Below are positions 54,887 to 63,094 of a stretch of DNA of 64,000 nt, piece by piece. The notes below the pieces were generated by a model. The model did no database searches, had not been told where the DNA came from, and was given only the letters and a program-made list of their open reading frames with translations. The DNA comes from Bradyrhizobium diazoefficiens. GTDB lineage: Bacteria > Pseudomonadota > Alphaproteobacteria > Rhizobiales > Xanthobacteraceae. Within the stretch, counting starts at the first letter, position 1. Every line of letters begins with the position of its first letter. Where the stretch lies: positions 3,686,501 to 3,750,500 of the forward strand of contig NZ_CP067102.1 in the NCBI RefSeq assembly GCF_016616885.1. The letters run 5' to 3'. Made by a program: the position numbers and the translations under genes.

Positions 54887-56319
54887 CTCCGCTACTGTGG
54901 ACGCTCATTGCCATCCAGATTGTGATGGGCGTGTTCGACACCTTCTATCACCACGAGTTCACCGAGCGCCTGGCCTGGCGCCCGTCGCAGCGTTTCGAGC
55001 TGAAACTGCACGCCATTCGCAACATGCTTTATGCGCTGCTATTCCTGCTGCTCGGCTGGTTGGGGGTCTATGGCGTGCTGGCGCTGGCGATCGTCGCGGT
55101 CCTCGTCGCCGAGATCGTCATCACGCTGATGGATTTCGTCGAGGAGGATCTGAGCCGAAAGCTGCCGCCGAGCGAGCGGATCAATCATACGCTGCTCGCG
55201 ATCAACTACGGCGCGATCCTGGTGCTGCTTCTGCCGGTGCTGATCGAGTGGGCGATGCAGCCCTTTGGCGTGCGCGTGGTGTATCAGGGCCTGCTCAGCA
55301 TCGCCGCGAGCGCCTGCGCGGTCGGCGCTGCGCTCTGCGGCGTCAGGGATTTTGCCGCGGTGCGCCGGCTCGGCCGCATGAAGAGCGTTCCCGCAGACGG
55401 GCTTGTCGAGAAGATCTCCGGCCGTAAGACTGTGCTGATCACAGGTGCCACCGGATTCATCGGCAGCCGCCTTGCGGCGAGCGTCGGCGGAGCAGGGCAT
55501 CACGTCATCGCGCTCATTCGCACCCCCGCGAAGGCGGAGATGCTGCCGCCACCGGTCACGCTGATCACCAGCCTCGATCAGCTTGCCGCGGACACGCCAA
55601 TCGACGCCATCGTCAATCTCGCCGGCGAGCCGATCGGCAACGGCCTCTGGACCGAGGCGAAGCGCGCGAAGATTCTTGGCTCGCGCATTGACATGACCGG
55701 CGAGGTCGTCAAGCTGATCGCGCGGCTCGAGCGCAAGCCCGAGGTGCTCGTCAGCGGCTCCGCGATCGGCTGGTACGGCCTATGGGCCGACCAGGTGCTG
55801 ACGGAGTCGGCCAAATCGCACGCCTGCTTCAGCCACGAGCTCTGCGCAGCCTGGGAGAAGGCGGCTCGGCCGGCGGAGGAGCTTGGCGTCCGCGTGGTCA
55901 ATTTGCGTATCGGCCTCGTGCTCGGCACCGAAGGCGGCTTCATCACGCGGATGCTGACGCCGTTCGAGTTCGGGCTCGGCGGTCCGCTCGGCACCGGGCG
56001 GCAGTGGATGTCCTGGATCGAGCGCGATGATCTGATCCGGCTGATCGCCTATGTGATGGCGACGCCCGATCTCGCCGGGCCTGTGAATGCTACCGCGCCG
56101 ATCCCCGTCACCAACGCAAAGTTTACCGAGGAGCTCGGTCGCCGCCTGCATCGGCCTGCGGTGTTCCGCATTCCCGGTGGCTTGCTGCGCCGGATCGGCG
56201 GCGGCTTCGCCGACGAGCTCCTGCTCGGCGGTCAGCGCGTGCTGCCGAACAAGGCGCTGAGCCGCGGTTTTGTCTTCAGGCACGAAACGCTGCGCAGCGC
56301 GTTCGAGGCGATCTTGTGA
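54883..56319 (+). CDS. Membrane-anchored TIGR01777-type SDR epimerase
   Basis: A 478-residue fusion. Residues 1-160 hold four membrane helices (LLWTLIAIQIVMGVFDTFYH, MLYALLFLLLGWLGVYGVLA, LAINYGAILVLLLPVLIEWA, YQGLLSIAASACAVGAALCG). Residues about 180-478 are an extended-SDR epimerase of the YfcH/TIGR01777 group with the cofactor loop VLITGATGFIGSRLAASVGG, VNLAGEPIGNGLW and SGSAIGWYG as the active-site region. YfcH-type proteins are normally soluble and about 300 residues long, so the four-helix anchor is an addition. The gene starts inside the DUF4166 stop codon, so the two are coupled. Confidence 0.88.
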   Translation: MTPLLWTLIAIQIVMGVFDTFYHHEFTERLAWRPSQRFELKLHAIRNMLYALLFLLLGWLGVYGVLALAIVAVLVAEIVITLMDFVEEDLSRKLPPSERINHTLLAINYGAILVLLLPVLIEWAMQPFGVRVVYQGLLSIAASACAVGAALCGVRDFAAVRRLGRMKSVPADGLVEKISGRKTVLITGATGFIGSRLAASVGGAGHHVIALIRTPAKAEMLPPPVTLITSLDQLAADTPIDAIVNLAGEPIGNGLWTEAKRAKILGSRIDMTGEVVKLIARLERKPEVLVSGSAIGWYGLWADQVLTESAKSHACFSHELCAAWEKAARPAEELGVRVVNLRIGLVLGTEGGFITRMLTPFEFGLGGPLGTGRQWMSWIERDDLIRLIAYVMATPDLAGPVNATAPIPVTNAKFTEELGRRLHRPAVFRIPGGLLRRIGGGFADELLLGGQRVLPNKALSRGFVFRHETLRSAFEAIL

Positions 56320-56326
56320 GGTGATG

Positions 56327-57181
56327 TCAGGTGGCGGCCACACTCCGAAACGTCGCCGCCACCGCACGCAACGCCGCGAGCTTGGCGGGATCGCTGACCT
56401 TCGAATGCAGCATCACCTTTGAGCTGCCGAGTTTCGGCAACTTGTGCGCGGGTCCGATATCGACCAACCCGTGAGGCGCGATCCGTCGCGCCAGCGGCGC
56501 GATCGCAAGTCCGGCAAGTGCGGCTGCGACCACCGCGGTGACACCGCCGCCGACGAAGCGCTCGCGCCAGATGAGGCCTGCCTTGTCGAGCGCGCGCACG
56601 GCAATCGCCCGGACGCCGCAGGGCGGGGCGAGCGTCGCAAGCGGCAGTGCTTCGCCCTTCGGCAGAGCCAGGCGTCGCGACGCGAACCAGCCGAATTCGT
56701 CCTCCGTCAGTTTCTCACCGCCGCGGCGGCTGCCTTCCTGGCGCACGATCACCGCATCCAACTGGCCGGCATCATAGACATCCTGCATCTCGCGCGAGAA
56801 GCCGATGGTGACGGCGAGGGTGAGGTTCGACGACATCGCGTGCAGCCGTTCCAGCAGGGGCACCAGTTCAGGGCCGGCTGCGTGATCGGAGATGCCGAGC
56901 GAGAGCGACTGTGCGGCCGCTGCCTCGCCCGACAGCGCGCGGTCATGCGCGGCGATCAGCGCGCGGGCGCGATCGAGGAAGCTGGCGCCGTCGGCGGTGA
57001 GGCGGACTGCGCGCGGCGAACGTTCGACGAGACGTTTGCCCAGCAATGTCTCCAACCGCTGCAGCTTGAGACTGACCGCGGCTTGCGTGGTGCCGAGCGC
57101 TTCGGCCGCACGCGTAAAACTCTGGAGGTCGGCGACCAGCAGGAAGGCCTGGACGGTGGCGATGTCGAGTGTCGCTGCCAT
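56327..57181 (-). CDS. LysR-family transcriptional regulator
   Basis: A 284-residue LysR regulator. The N-terminal helix-turn-helix (LQSFTRAAEALGTTQAAVSL, then KLQRLETLLGKRLVERSPRA) is followed by the periplasmic-binding-like effector domain (LSLGISDHAAGPELVPLLER). It is divergent from the tautomerase-like gene that starts 113 bases away, which is its likely target; LysR regulators usually activate the divergent gene and repress themselves. The operator is expected in that gap, but I do not see a clean T-N11-A box. Confidence 0.9.
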   Translation of the reverse strand: MAATLDIATVQAFLLVADLQSFTRAAEALGTTQAAVSLKLQRLETLLGKRLVERSPRAVRLTADGASFLDRARALIAAHDRALSGEAAAAQSLSLGISDHAAGPELVPLLERLHAMSSNLTLAVTIGFSREMQDVYDAGQLDAVIVRQEGSRRGGEKLTEDEFGWFASRRLALPKGEALPLATLAPPCGVRAIAVRALDKAGLIWRERFVGGGVTAVVAAALAGLAIAPLARRIAPHGLVDIGPAHKLPKLGSSKVMLHSKVSDPAKLAALRAVAATFRSVAAT

Positions 57182-57293
57182 TATGGATTCTTATCACTGG
57201 TATCAACAGAGATAAGATATCAAAATGAAAGGGGGAGGTCTAGCTTCTGCCCAACGCCGCGCAAAACCGCGCGACATCCTGAGGAGAACGACC

Positions 57294-57716
57294 ATGCCCC
57301 TGATCACCGTGTCCTACACTTCGTCCCGCCAGTCGCCCTCGCTGAAGGCCGACATCGCTAATGCCGTCTCCGAACTCACCGCAAAAATCCTGCACAAGGA
57401 TCCGGAGGTCACCGCCATCATCGTGAAGCCGGTCGATGCCGGTGACTGGTTCGCCGGCGGCAAGTCGCTCGCCGAGCAGAAGCTGGCCAGCTACTGGATC
57501 GACATTCACGTCTCCGAGGGCACCAATACCAAGGACGAGAAGGCGGCTTATCTAGCGGCGATGTTCAAGCGCATGGCCGAGATTTTGGGCCCGCTGCATC
57601 CCGAGACGTACCTGCACGTCGACGAGGTCAAGGGCGACGCCTATGGCTTTGGCGGCCTGACCCAGGAGCGGCGCTACATCGCCGGCAAGCTCGACGTGTC
57701 GCTGGCTGAGGCGTGA
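57294..57716 (+). CDS. Tautomerase-superfamily protein
   Basis: A 140-residue protein beginning MPLITVSYTSSRQSPSLKAD after processing of Met, so the catalytic Pro1 of the 4-oxalocrotonate tautomerase superfamily would be exposed. The length fits the longer, MIF-like or double-domain members; a second beta-alpha-beta unit is ASYWIDIHVSEGTNTKDEKA. It could isomerise a keto-enol or act as a dehalogenase. The ATG at 57294 follows GAGGAGAACG. It is divergent from LysR and closed by a strong terminator, so it is a single-gene unit. Confidence 0.85.
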   Translation: MPLITVSYTSSRQSPSLKADIANAVSELTAKILHKDPEVTAIIVKPVDAGDWFAGGKSLAEQKLASYWIDIHVSEGTNTKDEKAAYLAAMFKRMAEILGPLHPETYLHVDEVKGDAYGFGGLTQERRYIAGKLDVSLAEA

Positions 57717-57724
57717 GGCTGCAA

Positions 57725-57756
57725 GCCGCGGGTGAGCCATCTCACCCGCGGCTTTT
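57725..57756 (+). terminator. Strong rho-independent terminator
   Basis: GCCGCGGGTGAG and CTCACCCGCGGC make a perfect 12-bp stem with loop CCAT, followed by TTTT. It ends the tautomerase transcript and lies just before the convergent DnaB-like gene. Confidence 0.9.
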
Positions 57757-57760
57757 GTCG

Positions 57761-58474
57761 TCAGCTCGCCGCGCGGAACTGAACCTCGGACTCGTTCATG
57801 AAACACATCTTGTCGAACAGTTTCAGGTCCAGCGGGTTCGGCAGCCTGACGTCGCTGAGATCGGGGCAGGGCTTGATCGCGGGATCATAGGCCCGGTCAA
57901 TCTGCGAGACGAAGACGACGATCGGCCCCTTGTCGCGCGCAAAGGACTTTAGTGCCCGCACCTGAACGGTGAGATCGGGGTTTTCCCGTCTTTGGTCGAG
58001 CAGTTGCAGATAGTCGATCACCACGACTGTGCCGCGCGGAGCTGTCGCCATTTGCTTGACGATGTAGTCGGCGCTGATGGCGTCGGAGCAATCGATCTCG
58101 AAGAGTTTGTCGAACTCCGCCGGCTCCACGCCGATCGCCCGCAAGCGGTCCAGCACGTCTTTCGCGGTGTATTCGAGCGAGAAGAACGCGGCACGATGGC
58201 CGGACTTCATGGCCTCCACGGCGAGTTCGAGGCTCATCAACGTCTTGCCCTGACCGGGGCGTGCTCCGACCAGCACGAGGTCGCCCGGCCTAAATTGCGG
58301 GAACAGCTTGTTGGCCGGTGTCGCGGCGGCGGTTTTCGCCGCGAGCATGCTCCAGACGGAAAATCCTTCCGTCGTGGCGATACGATCAAGCGCGTCATGG
58401 AGCGGAATGCCTTCGTCGCGGGACAGGCGCTTCGCTTTTCGCTTCAGATGATAAATCGGGGCAGACAACTTCAT
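57761..58474 (-). CDS. DnaB-like RecA-fold ATPase, orphan
   Basis: A 237-residue protein made only of the C-terminal helicase/ATPase half of DnaB. Walker A is VLVGARPGQGKTLMSL, Walker B is VVVIDYLQLLDQRRE, and motif 3 to 4 follow (VQVRALKSFARDKGPIVVFV SQ region, then SQIDRAYDPAIK). The DnaB N-terminal primase-interaction domain is absent; instead a short basic lead (LKRKAKRLSRDEGIPLHDAL) is present. The ATG at 58474 follows GGGAGG. It could be a RadA/Sms- or KaiC-like ATPase acting on DNA or a specialised loader. No replication genes are near. Confidence 0.85.
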   Translation of the reverse strand: MKLSAPIYHLKRKAKRLSRDEGIPLHDALDRIATTEGFSVWSMLAAKTAAATPANKLFPQFRPGDLVLVGARPGQGKTLMSLELAVEAMKSGHRAAFFSLEYTAKDVLDRLRAIGVEPAEFDKLFEIDCSDAISADYIVKQMATAPRGTVVVIDYLQLLDQRRENPDLTVQVRALKSFARDKGPIVVFVSQIDRAYDPAIKPCPDLSDVRLPNPLDLKLFDKMCFMNESEVQFRAAS

Positions 58475-58671
58475 CGTCAAAACCTCCCATTGCGAGCTGA
58501 AACGCAATCCCTCCTTATGCTTGGCGCTCGAACAGTCGGTCCGATGGTTTGGTCGCCCGGCATGAGGTCTGCTTTCCCGGCGGAGGGGGGAGGCGTGGGC
58601 GGCACCGGACGCGAGCGTAACCGATTCGCGCCGATGAAGAACGCGCGCGGCGTGTCTTCAACAGGAATGCG

Positions 58672-59409
58672 TCAGGCGGCCGCTTCCGGCAGCAGCGCGC
58701 GGGTCGGCCCGAACAGCTCTTCAAATGCCTGCCGAAGCGCGACATCGAGATCGGCCATGGTCACCAGCTGGCCGAGGTCGACCAGCGAGGTGACGCCGTA
58801 GCGGGGATCGGCAACGCCGCAGGGCACGATGCCGGCAAAATGCGAAAGCTCCGGCTCGACATTGATGGCGATGCCGTGGAACGAGACCCAGCGCTTTAGC
58901 CGCACGCCGATCGCCGCGATCTTGTCCTCGTGGTCGGCTCCCTTGTCTGGGCGCTTCACCCAGACGCCGACCCGGTCCTCGCGCCGCTCGCCGCGGATGT
59001 TGAAGGCGGCGAGCGTCTTCAGGATCAGTTCTTCCAGGCTCGCGACATAGGCCCGCACGTCCGGCCGGCGGCGCTTGAGGTCGAGCATGATGTAGGCCAC
59101 CCGCTGGCCCGGGCCGTGATAGGTGAGTTGGCCGCCGCGCCCCGTCGCAAAGGTCGGGAATCGGGGATCGAGCAGGTCGGAGTCCTTGCCGGAGGTCCCC
59201 GAGGTGTAGAGCGGCGGGTGTTCGAGCAGCCAGACCAGCTCCGGCGCCTCGCCAGCCGCAATCGCAGCGACGCGCGCCTCCATTTCGGCCACGGCCTCGG
59301 GATAGGGCACCGGCGCATCCGAGATTCGCCATTCGACGGGGTCGCCGTCTGTGGCGGAAAACGACGTCAAATCGAGCTCTTGGCGGGGGTTTTGAGGCGA
59401 ATTAACCAT
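58672..59409 (-). CDS. lipB: Octanoyltransferase LipB
   Basis: A 245-residue enzyme that moves octanoyl from acyl carrier protein to lipoyl domains, the first step of lipoate synthesis. The conserved substrate pocket [20 protein letters not shown], the catalytic Lys in [20 protein letters not shown] and the Cys in FAGIVPCGV are all present. The start at ATG 59409 gives the usual lead ([14 protein letters not shown]). It is divergent from the short FliN gene. The product acts in the cytoplasm on 2-oxoacid dehydrogenases. Confidence 0.95.
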   Translation of the reverse strand: MVNSPQNPRQELDLTSFSATDGDPVEWRISDAPVPYPEAVAEMEARVAAIAAGEAPELVWLLEHPPLYTSGTSGKDSDLLDPRFPTFATGRGGQLTYHGPGQRVAYIMLDLKRRRPDVRAYVASLEELILKTLAAFNIRGERREDRVGVWVKRPDKGADHEDKIAAIGVRLKRWVSFHGIAINVEPELSHFAGIVPCGVADPRYGVTSLVDLGQLVTMADLDVALRQAFEELFGPTRALLPEAAA

Positions 59410-59476
59410 TAGCTAACCATAACGTGGTGATCATCGCGGGAGCAAATCCAAGTCCCCAGTTGCGGCGGTCCTGACA

Positions 59477-59719
59477 GTGCCCACACTTGATAAAGTTACC
59501 GTGGATCTCATGGTCGTCCTCGGGACGACCACCATGCCGATCCATCAAGTATTACGTCTTTCCCGCGGCGCCATCATCGAGCTGGACGCTACCGAGGCCG
59601 ACGAGGTCAAGGTTCTCGCCAACAATCTGCCGGTGGCCTCCGGCGTCGTGCTGGTCGACCGCAACCGGATCGCGGTCGAGGTCAAGCAGATGCTGCCGCG
59701 GACGCCTGGGACCCGGTAG
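59477..59719 (+). CDS. fliN: FliN-type flagellar motor switch protein, single SpoA domain
   Basis: An 80-residue protein that is a single SpoA/FliN C-terminal domain: VTVDLMVVLGTTTMPIHQVL, LSRGAIIELDATEADEVKVL and ANNLPVASGVVLVDRNRIAV match the FliN consensus closely. The only usable start is the GTG at 59477, as upstream in-frame codons lead to a TAA at 59420. FliN forms the C-ring and switches motor direction with CheY-P. It is shorter than the usual FliN (about 110-137 residues), lacking the N-terminal part. No other flagellar genes are near, so it is an isolated paralogue. Confidence 0.9.
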   Translation: MPTLDKVTVDLMVVLGTTTMPIHQVLRLSRGAIIELDATEADEVKVLANNLPVASGVVLVDRNRIAVEVKQMLPRTPGTR

Positions 59720-59882
59720 GGCCCGGGGCACGTGGTGAGGGGCGCTTACGGGGCAGGGGCAGGAACTTTCCTGCCAAGCTTGTGGAATTCAGGGCCTTTC
59801 CAGGCTTGTACCCCACTGATGGATTTGTTAGATCGGCGCCGTTGATCCGGCAGGCCTCAAGCCCTAAGCCGGCATCCCCAAA
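59720..59882. other. Intergenic region before the tRNA
   Basis: About 160 bases between fliN and the tRNA. It must hold the tRNA promoter. A GGCCTTTCCAGGC stretch near 59797 could form a weak hairpin behind fliN. No gene is seen. Confidence 0.4.
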
Positions 59883-59967
59883 GCGCTCGTGGCGGAATTG
59901 GTAGACGCGCTGCCTTGAGGTGGCAGTGAGTAAAATCGTGGGGGTTCGAGTCCCTCCGAGCGCACCA
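59883..59967 (+). tRNA. tRNA-Leu (GAG anticodon), CCA encoded
   Basis: The acceptor arms GCGCTCG (59883-59889) and CGAGCGC (59957-59963) pair perfectly, followed by A and encoded CCA. The anticodon stem CTGCC/GGCAG encloses the loop TTGAGGT, so the anticodon is GAG. A T-arm with GGTTCGAGTCC and a long variable arm, as in leucine tRNAs, complete the cloverleaf. Its 3' end is the likely attachment site of the integrase element on its right. Confidence 0.97.
59950..59967. other. Probable attachment site (attL) in the tRNA 3' end
   Basis: The integrase gene begins 27 bases right of the tRNA and is oriented with its 3' end toward it, the usual arrangement for tRNA-site integration. The tRNA 3' end (GTCCCTCCGAGCGCACCA) is intact, so the element carries a copy of that sequence. 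No second copy is found within the window, so the other end lies outside. Confidence 0.55.
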
Positions 59968-59993
59968 TAAACCCAGCTTTAAGCTTGAAATCG

Positions 59994-61502
59994 CTAAGGT
60001 TTTTTGTGGAATTTTCTACGCAAAGTTACTACTCTGTTCTCACCTGACGTTCCGGCCCTGTTCGCATCGGGCACCGGCATGAAGTCGTCCAGCGACTGGC
60101 TCTGATCGAACGCCACGATCTTCTCCATGCCGCTAATCCCGAGCTTCTCCCGGTTCGCCTGCGCTATGTAGTGCGCCGGCATTTTCGGATCGGTCCATCC
60201 AAACATCGCCATCATCTGGCTCTCTGTGCAATCGGCGTACGCCGCGACCTCGGCCCGCGCCTTGCGGACCCCATGGCAGCTTTTCTTGGGCTCGTTGACG
60301 CCGGCCAGGACCGCGTACTTCTTGAACTTCATCGCCCACGCCTTCTTGTTCATCGGCTGCACCCGGCCGCGCACCGTCTTGCCGGTGAACACCTCCACGC
60401 CGACGATCCCCGCCGCCCGCGCCATCCGCAGGCTGCCCGCAAATTCCGGGTGCACCGGCACCGTCACGGTGGTGTTGCCGCGGCTCTTCTCGGTAGTGAT
60501 CTGCACGGCCATCTTGCGGACGACCTGTCGGAGATGCGGCGGCCCGAAGCGGTGCGCGTCGCCAAGGCGCAGGAAGGTGTAGTGCAGGATGTCGAACATC
60601 AGCCGCGCCTCAGTGCCAAGCGGCCACTTCGCCCGAAAGAGCGCCATGTCGTCCTCGGTCCAGGGCAGGAAACCGCCGCTTTCGCGGCTCGCCTTCCCCT
60701 TGCCCGATTTCAGCCCGATGGTCGGATCGTCGTCTTCGTCGAGATGACCTTCCTCGATCATCCAGCGGATCATACCGCGCAGCGCCGACAGCAAGTTGCC
60801 GGCCTGTGCCGGTGTTCGCGCCTTCATCTCTGCCTTGATGACCTTGCGGGTCAGGACCGCAAACGGCTTCTCGCCATTTTCAGGCAGCAGCGACTCGATT
60901 AGCCCAGTGCGCTGAAGCCGTGTCGAGTCCGCAAGCCCCTCCTGCCCGACGCTCAGATCGCCGAGCCAATGGTCGCTTTGCTTGTACGCGCTCCAGTACC
61001 ATCGCAGAGTACCCGGCTTCGGCGGCGTCGCGGGCAGAGTAGGGCGGGACTCATTGCGCTGCTTCTGCGCGTTGATGTAGTCGCCCTCGTTGCCATACAG
61101 CGCGATCTGTGCGGCGACGGCAGTATCGACCTCGGCGTCAAACTCGGGCGTGCCGAGTTCGGCCTTGATCCGGATCTTCGGCAGCTTGTTGCGCAGTTGC
61201 ACATAATAGCGCACCTGGCCCCATTGGCTGACGTCGATATGAAGATAGCGCCGCTCCGGCTGGTCCGGTTTCATGGTGGGCTTGACCCGACGCATTCGCT
61301 TCACCCCGCCGAGCGTTGCGATCGCCGCTTCGTAGGCGAGGTCGAACCCTTCGGTGCCGTATTCCTCACTGATGCCGATCCGGCGGCCCTTGGCGCTCAC
61401 CTTCACGTACCAGCGCAGCGCGCCCCGCGCGGAATAATCGAAGTAGAGATACCTGCGCAGATCCCCAGGCGCGCGGGGACTGCGGGGTTCGTCTCCAAGC
61501 AT
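59994..61502 (-). CDS. int: Tyrosine recombinase/integrase with duplicated N-terminal segment
   Basis: A 502-residue site-specific recombinase. The catalytic core has Arg312 (TFLRLGDAH), Lys339 region (TTEKSRGNTTVTV), His410-Gly-Val-Arg413 (SCHGVRKARAE) and the nucleophile Tyr445 in MPAHYIAQAN. The core-binding domain lies at about 165-265 (LLSALRGMIRWMIEEGHLDE). The N-terminus holds two similar units, RRYLYFDYSARGALRWYVKV (16-66) and RRYLHIDVSQWGQVRYYVQL (84-139), probably arm-DNA-binding domains in tandem. It integrates the element at the tRNA-Leu end. Confidence 0.9.
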   Translation of the reverse strand: MLGDEPRSPRAPGDLRRYLYFDYSARGALRWYVKVSAKGRRIGISEEYGTEGFDLAYEAAIATLGGVKRMRRVKPTMKPDQPERRYLHIDVSQWGQVRYYVQLRNKLPKIRIKAELGTPEFDAEVDTAVAAQIALYGNEGDYINAQKQRNESRPTLPATPPKPGTLRWYWSAYKQSDHWLGDLSVGQEGLADSTRLQRTGLIESLLPENGEKPFAVLTRKVIKAEMKARTPAQAGNLLSALRGMIRWMIEEGHLDEDDDPTIGLKSGKGKASRESGGFLPWTEDDMALFRAKWPLGTEARLMFDILHYTFLRLGDAHRFGPPHLRQVVRKMAVQITTEKSRGNTTVTVPVHPEFAGSLRMARAAGIVGVEVFTGKTVRGRVQPMNKKAWAMKFKKYAVLAGVNEPKKSCHGVRKARAEVAAYADCTESQMMAMFGWTDPKMPAHYIAQANREKLGISGMEKIVAFDQSQSLDDFMPVPDANRAGTSGENRVVTLRRKFHKKP

Positions 61503-61574
61503 TGGCTTTCTCCGTGGACCAATGCTTGGAGTCTAATGATGCGTTGACTCCGCATCAATTGCATAAGGTGCGTT

Positions 61575-61796
61575 TCACCCGCTTTCGGTGCGTTTCAGGT
61601 AGCGCCGCAACGTCTTAGATGGAACCCATATCTCGTCAGGATCGCCTGTAGGCTTGATCTGCGCGGCGCTTGCCGTCAGGGCGATCCGAATAACGCCCTC
61701 TCCATCGACCGTGACCGCGCAGGCGCCGGCTTCCTTCGCGGCGCGGATCGCGCGGGCAAGGTCTGCTTGTGTGACCTTGGCTGGACGCCGCGGCAT
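61575..61796 (-). CDS. Small island-associated hypothetical protein
   Basis: A 73-residue protein (MPRRPAKVTQADLARAIRAA) with a helical N-terminus that could be a short helix-turn-helix, then a beta-strand pair (CAVTVDGEGVIRIALTAS) and a charged tail. It starts with ATG at 61796 and ends 72 bases upstream of the integrase start on the same strand. Small proteins of this type commonly sit beside phage-type integrases in Bradyrhizobium islands. It might influence integrase expression; function unknown. Confidence 0.65.
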   Translation of the reverse strand: MPRRPAKVTQADLARAIRAAKEAGACAVTVDGEGVIRIALTASAAQIKPTGDPDEIWVPSKTLRRYLKRTESG

Positions 61797-62132
61797 GACG
61801 CTTCTCCTATAGTCGTGTAAAATTCAGCGCCATCCGACTCGAGTACTTCCCCGTCATGTGCCGCCGATCGTCCCGAAGGCGGTCGGCGCGCGACCAACAC
61901 ACTGACCCGAACGCCGGGCTGATGGTCCGCGCAGCCGGTACCCAATCAGCGGCCGACGAGACGCGGTTGCGGTGGAGGACTCGTTGGTCTCTTCGAGTAG
62001 CGCGCAAGCCCCCGGCTTCGTTCGAAGCATATTCCAGATCAAAACCGCCACGGCATCCGTCTCGAAAATTGCATCCGATACATCACGGAAATTGTCACTT
62101 GGACCGCGCCCTGCTGCAGCTCAAGCATCGAA
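61797..62132. other. Island region without a supported gene
   Basis: About 335 bases between divergent island genes. Open frames here on both strands are short and lack ribosome-binding sites. I see no repeat or tRNA. Confidence 0.4.
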
Positions 62133-62459
62133 ATGAAAACTGAGGAAGCTACGGATAAAAGAGTAAAGAGTTCTCCGTCCGGCATTCGGCTAGATTGGAG
62201 TGGAAATCGGACGGGTAACTCGGAGAATGTTGCGCTTCCGACCCGTGAACATTGGTGCGTCAACGACTCACTCGTGGTCGAGCTCGGAGCGAGCATGCTG
62301 GCGTTGCTCGATCGCATGTGGCGAGCCGATCCGACAATCACGGCTTTCGTCCCGACGTTAAGGGACGTGGCCGCAGAGTGCAGAAATTATCGCAATGAAG
62401 TGGCCGAAATTCGCCGGCATGCACGATCAACAGCAAGGCTGGAGTCACATATCGGCTAG
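62133..62459 (+). CDS. Island hypothetical protein
   Basis: A 108-residue protein (MKTEEATDKRVKSSPSGIRL) with a lower GC third-position bias than core genes of the window. The second half is helical and acidic/basic mixed (LVVELGASMLALLDRMWRAD, then RDVAAECRNYRNEVAEIRRH) and may form a coiled coil. I recognise no family. It lies between the integrase module and the AlpA-like gene on the same strand as the latter. It could be a real gene of the mobile element. Confidence 0.4.
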   Translation: MKTEEATDKRVKSSPSGIRLDWSGNRTGNSENVALPTREHWCVNDSLVVELGASMLALLDRMWRADPTITAFVPTLRDVAAECRNYRNEVAEIRRHARSTARLESHIG

Positions 62460-62570
62460 TGTTTTGCGCGGGAACAAACGTGTCGTGCGCGGTGCTTGCC
62501 GCGCTGGAGTGTGAAACGGGGGCAATTGTGAGCGCCGCCTTGTGGCGGCGTCTCACAAGGAGAAACTGTC

Positions 62571-62777
62571 ATGCTGAACTCAATATACGTTCCCCCGCCG
62601 CGCTACCTGTGCACCAAAGAGGCAGTTCGCTTTCTCAGCCTGTCAGCACGGACGTTGGAAAAGCATCGTACTTATGGCACCGGTCCCCTCTATCGGAAGA
62701 TTGGAGGCCGCGTAGTGTATGCGCTTGCGGATCTGCTGGCTTGGGCTGACTCCGGACCTCAAGACTTCCACCTCTGA
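62571..62777 (+). CDS. AlpA/MerR-like DNA-binding protein, excisionase candidate
   Basis: A 68-residue winged-helix protein: YLCTKEAVRFLSLSARTLEK, then TYGTGPLYRKIGGRVVYALA, DLLAWADS. This is the excisionase/helix-turn-helix-17 pattern (a conserved start L-x-x-x-x-A, then R-x-x-x-R-x-G-P-x-Y-x-K-x-G-R-x-x-Y). A good AAGGAGAAACTG site precedes the ATG at 62571. Such proteins direct excision or activate element genes and usually stand near replication or transfer genes of integrative elements. Its presence with the tyrosine recombinase supports an integrative element. Confidence 0.8.
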   Translation: MLNSIYVPPPRYLCTKEAVRFLSLSARTLEKHRTYGTGPLYRKIGGRVVYALADLLAWADSGPQDFHL

Positions 62778-63090
62778 TCCAAGCATCGGGCCGTCACCTG
62801 CACGGCGTCGCGATAGGTGAGTGCAAGCAGAATGTAGGGTACAAGTCGTCCTTGAGCTTCGAACGCGCTCGTAGCCAACCGTATTGCTCGTGCGGCGCAG
62901 GTGCAAGCCAATGCGAGCGCGTTGCGCCGCACCACCCAGCGACAACCGGCGCATCATTGGGAGGACCGCGCTCTGCGTACCGGCGTTCTCGTGGGTCGAT
63001 TGTGGGGAGTGCAGAAAGTTGAACTATGGGGAGACTGCGGCAAGGACCATCATCACCGTGCCGGCAATTGCACTGCGACGGCAAGCTGGA
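62778..63090. other. Island region without a supported gene
   Basis: About 300 bases between the excisionase candidate and the IS66 remnant. One minus-strand frame ending near 62775 reads protein-like (YILLALTYRDAVQVTARCLD) but has no start of its own; it may be a decayed gene tail. Confidence 0.4.
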
Positions 63091-63094
63091 CGGC

